A stretch of 32,559 nucleotides of DNA from Phycisphaerales bacterium. Lineage in GTDB: Bacteria > Planctomycetota > Phycisphaerae > Phycisphaerales > SM1A02. A program made the position numbers and the translations under genes. The stretch is from the NCBI GenBank assembly GCA_020345805.1, contig CP070772.1, positions 1,966,628 through 1,999,186 on the forward strand. The letters run 5' to 3'. Under the pieces are notes generated by a model that ran no database searches, was not told the origin of the DNA, and was given only the letters and a program-made list of their open reading frames with translations. This document shows positions 31,132 through 32,559 of this stretch, piece by piece (position 1 is the stretch's first letter; the number at the start of each line of letters is the position of its first letter).

Positions 31132-32274
31132 ATGAGATTACGATCTTCGCTCAAGTGCCGACGAGTCGCGCTCGGAGCAGTCCTGCTTATCATGGCGACG
31201 ATTGGCGCCTGCAAGCGCGAGCCGCCAGCAGAAGATCCGATCCGACCGGTCCGTGCAATGCGCGTGGCCGGCCCGAACGAACTGATGGAACGAAGCTTTC
31301 CCGGTCTCGCCTCCGCCTCCACGGAGGTGAACCTGTCGTTCCGAGTCGGCGGTCCGCTGATCAGCCGTCCCGTGAATGTGGGAGACGAGGTCAGGGCCGG
31401 CGATCTCGTGGCCCGCATCGATCCGCGCGACTTCGAGGTCCGACTCGATCTCGTCCGGGGACACCTCGAGCGGGCGAAGGCAGCGCGGGATTACGCCCAG
31501 ACGGAGTACGATCGCATTGCCCGGATCATGGAGCAGGATCCCGGCGCCACAAGCGAGGTGGCCCTGGATACCGCGGAGCGCCAGCTCAACGTGGCCAAGG
31601 CCGACATTCGCTCGATTGAGGCCAGTGTGACGGCCGCCGAGGACCAGCTTCGGTACACCGAACTGGTGGCACCGTTTGACGGCCGGGTCGTGGCGACCTA
31701 CGTCGAGAACTTCGAGGACGTGCTGCCGAAACAGGCCATCGTGCGCATCGTTGACCGCAAACGGATTGACTTCAAGATCTCCGTTCCCGAGGGTCTGATC
31801 GGCTACGCGCCATACGTCGAGGAGATCGCCGTTCGCTTCGATGCGTTCGAGGGGCGAGAGTTTCCCGCGGCGGTCAAGGAGATTGGCGAGGAGGCCACCC
31901 AGGCGACGCGCACGTATCCGGTTACGCTCATCATGGAGCAGCCGGAGGACGTCGAGATTCTCGCCGGCATGGCCGGCGACGCCCGAATCACGTCGCGGCC
32001 GCCGGAGCTGGAGTCAGCCGGCATTTCGATTCCCGCGACGGCCGTGTTTTCCGACGGCTCGTCGTCGGACACGTTTGTCTGGGTGTGTGATGAGTCAACC
32101 GGAATCCTCGAACGGCGCAAGGTCGACGCGAAACACTTCTCCGAGGCCGGATTGCGAGTGCAAAGTGGACTCTCGGCGGGCGAATGGATCGTCGTCGCCG
32201 GCGTGTACTCGGCGCGGGAGGGCCAGAGGGTGCGCATTCTCGACGTCGTCACGGGCGAGGAGGTCAAGCCGTGA
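31132..32274 (+). CDS. RND efflux periplasmic adaptor (membrane fusion protein)
   Basis: This 380-aa adaptor links the RND pump and the outer-membrane channel. A lipoprotein signal (lipobox IGAC, Cys27) is followed by a beta-barrel/lipoyl strand set (SFPGLASASTEVNLSFRVGGPLISRPVNVGDEVRAGDLVARID), an alpha-hairpin coiled coil (VRGHLERAKAARDYAQTEYDRIARIMEQ ... ERQLNVAKADIRSIEASVTAAEDQL), the second lipoyl half (YTELVAPFDGRVV) and membrane-proximal domains. The order is that of the HlyD/AcrA family. The stop overlaps the GTG of the pump gene by four bases (GTGA), indicating translational coupling. Confidence 0.97.
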   Translation: MRLRSSLKCRRVALGAVLLIMATIGACKREPPAEDPIRPVRAMRVAGPNELMERSFPGLASASTEVNLSFRVGGPLISRPVNVGDEVRAGDLVARIDPRDFEVRLDLVRGHLERAKAARDYAQTEYDRIARIMEQDPGATSEVALDTAERQLNVAKADIRSIEASVTAAEDQLRYTELVAPFDGRVVATYVENFEDVLPKQAIVRIVDRKRIDFKISVPEGLIGYAPYVEEIAVRFDAFEGREFPAAVKEIGEEATQATRTYPVTLIMEQPEDVEILAGMAGDARITSRPPELESAGISIPATAVFSDGSSSDTFVWVCDESTGILERRKVDAKHFSEAGLRVQSGLSAGEWIVVAGVYSAREGQRVRILDVVTGEEVKP

Positions 32275-32559
32275 ACCTGCCCGCCTTTGCGCTGAAGCGA
32301 AGGGTACTGACCAACTTCCTGGGGTGCCTGATCGCGATCGGCGGCATCTTCAGCTACTTCCAGCTCGGGCGTCTCGAGGATCCCGACTTCACCGTGAAGC
32401 GCGGCGTAATCGTCACCGCATACCCCGGGGCGACGCCCGCCGAGGTCGAACTGGAGGTGACGGATCGCATCGAGAAGGCGATCCAGGAGATGCCGCAGCT
32501 CAAAGAACTGTACTCCCTGTCGCGCGCGGGCCTGTCGATCATCCGTGTCGACATGCAGG
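32271..32559 (+). CDS. RND efflux pump, N-terminal fragment (cut by window end)
   Basis: Only the first 96 codons are present. The translation starts VNLPAFALKRRVLTNFLGCLIAIGG (a cytoplasmic start plus TM1), then YFQLGRLEDPDFTVKRGVIVTAYPGATPAEVELEVTDRIEKAIQEMPQL, which matches the porter domain start of AcrB/MexB-type pumps (P-G-A-x-P-x-E-V-E). GTG 32271 overlaps the adaptor stop. The wording EDPDFT suggests the branch of RND pumps near MexF/YegN-like exporters, but substrate class cannot be told from this part. Confidence 0.95.
   Translation, partial: MNLPAFALKRRVLTNFLGCLIAIGGIFSYFQLGRLEDPDFTVKRGVIVTAYPGATPAEVELEVTDRIEKAIQEMPQLKELYSLSRAGLSIIRVDMQ

Noticed and set aside
1-32559. CRISPR array or known defence cassette
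   Set aside because: No regularly spaced direct repeats with unique spacers and no Cas, restriction-modification, toxin-antitoxin or retron genes were recognised.

Overview
The window is high-GC bacterial DNA with closely packed genes on both strands and many GTG or TTG starts. A PEP-CTERM-type exported protein, diaminopimelate epimerase, CsrA, MraZ, many lipoproteins, an RND efflux system and a PagL-like outer-membrane barrel point to a didermic environmental bacterium. I infer Planctomycetota (Phycisphaerae-like) from the protein style; no rRNA or marker gene here proves it. The extreme left end is very G-rich with a 12-G run, so it may be a contig end.

Left block (about 117-5270, + strand) is an arsenic-resistance operon: ArsR regulator, ArsP-type permease, a small cytoplasmic thioredoxin, a membrane-anchored thioredoxin, an ArsF-like lipoprotein with a CxxC, a CcdA/DsbD-type electron-carrying membrane protein, and an ACR3 arsenite exporter. 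No ArsC or ArsM is present. The set reads as a thiol-redox relay that carries reducing power to the cell surface, next to two exporters. A convergent orphan OmpR-type regulator follows; its receiver domain lacks both the phospho-accepting Asp and the switch Lys.

Middle block (6318-15456) holds mostly housekeeping genes: dapF, an M48 membrane protease, a lipoprotein, a NifU-C-like Fe-S scaffold, csrA, mraZ with a textbook MraZ operator but no rsmH behind it, a flavin reductase, a GT4 glycosyltransferase and a divergent amidohydrolase whose start codon lies 5 nt from that of the glycosyltransferase.

From 15729 to 23071 lie a PEP-CTERM protein with a good terminator, a decayed IS4-type transposase, a GNAT acetyltransferase, a methyltransferase, the PagL-like barrel, a degenerate PfkB-type sugar kinase, a nucleoside-phosphorylase-like protein and a small membrane protein. 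Between the kinase and the phosphorylase is about 1.4 kb without a convincing gene. It holds a candidate small RNA (about 20541-20691, minus strand) with a TATAAT box, a UUCG-capped hairpin and an intrinsic terminator, and on the plus strand a GGA-rich run of hairpins ending in a second terminator.

Right block (23174-32559) begins with tRNA-Glu(UUC) and a large serine recombinase. Upstream of the recombinase lies a relic of a tRNA-Gly. Beyond it are a two-pore-type ion channel, a DUF900-type alpha/beta-hydrolase lipoprotein, a small anchored protein, and an efflux operon (outer-membrane factor, periplasmic adaptor and the first 96 codons of the RND pump, cut by the window end). This part has the look of an accessory region. 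No CRISPR array, phage structural gene or recognisable defence cassette was seen. The most novel-looking material is the thiol-redox arsenic operon, the phosphorylation-dead regulator and the structured RNA candidates in 20541-21860.
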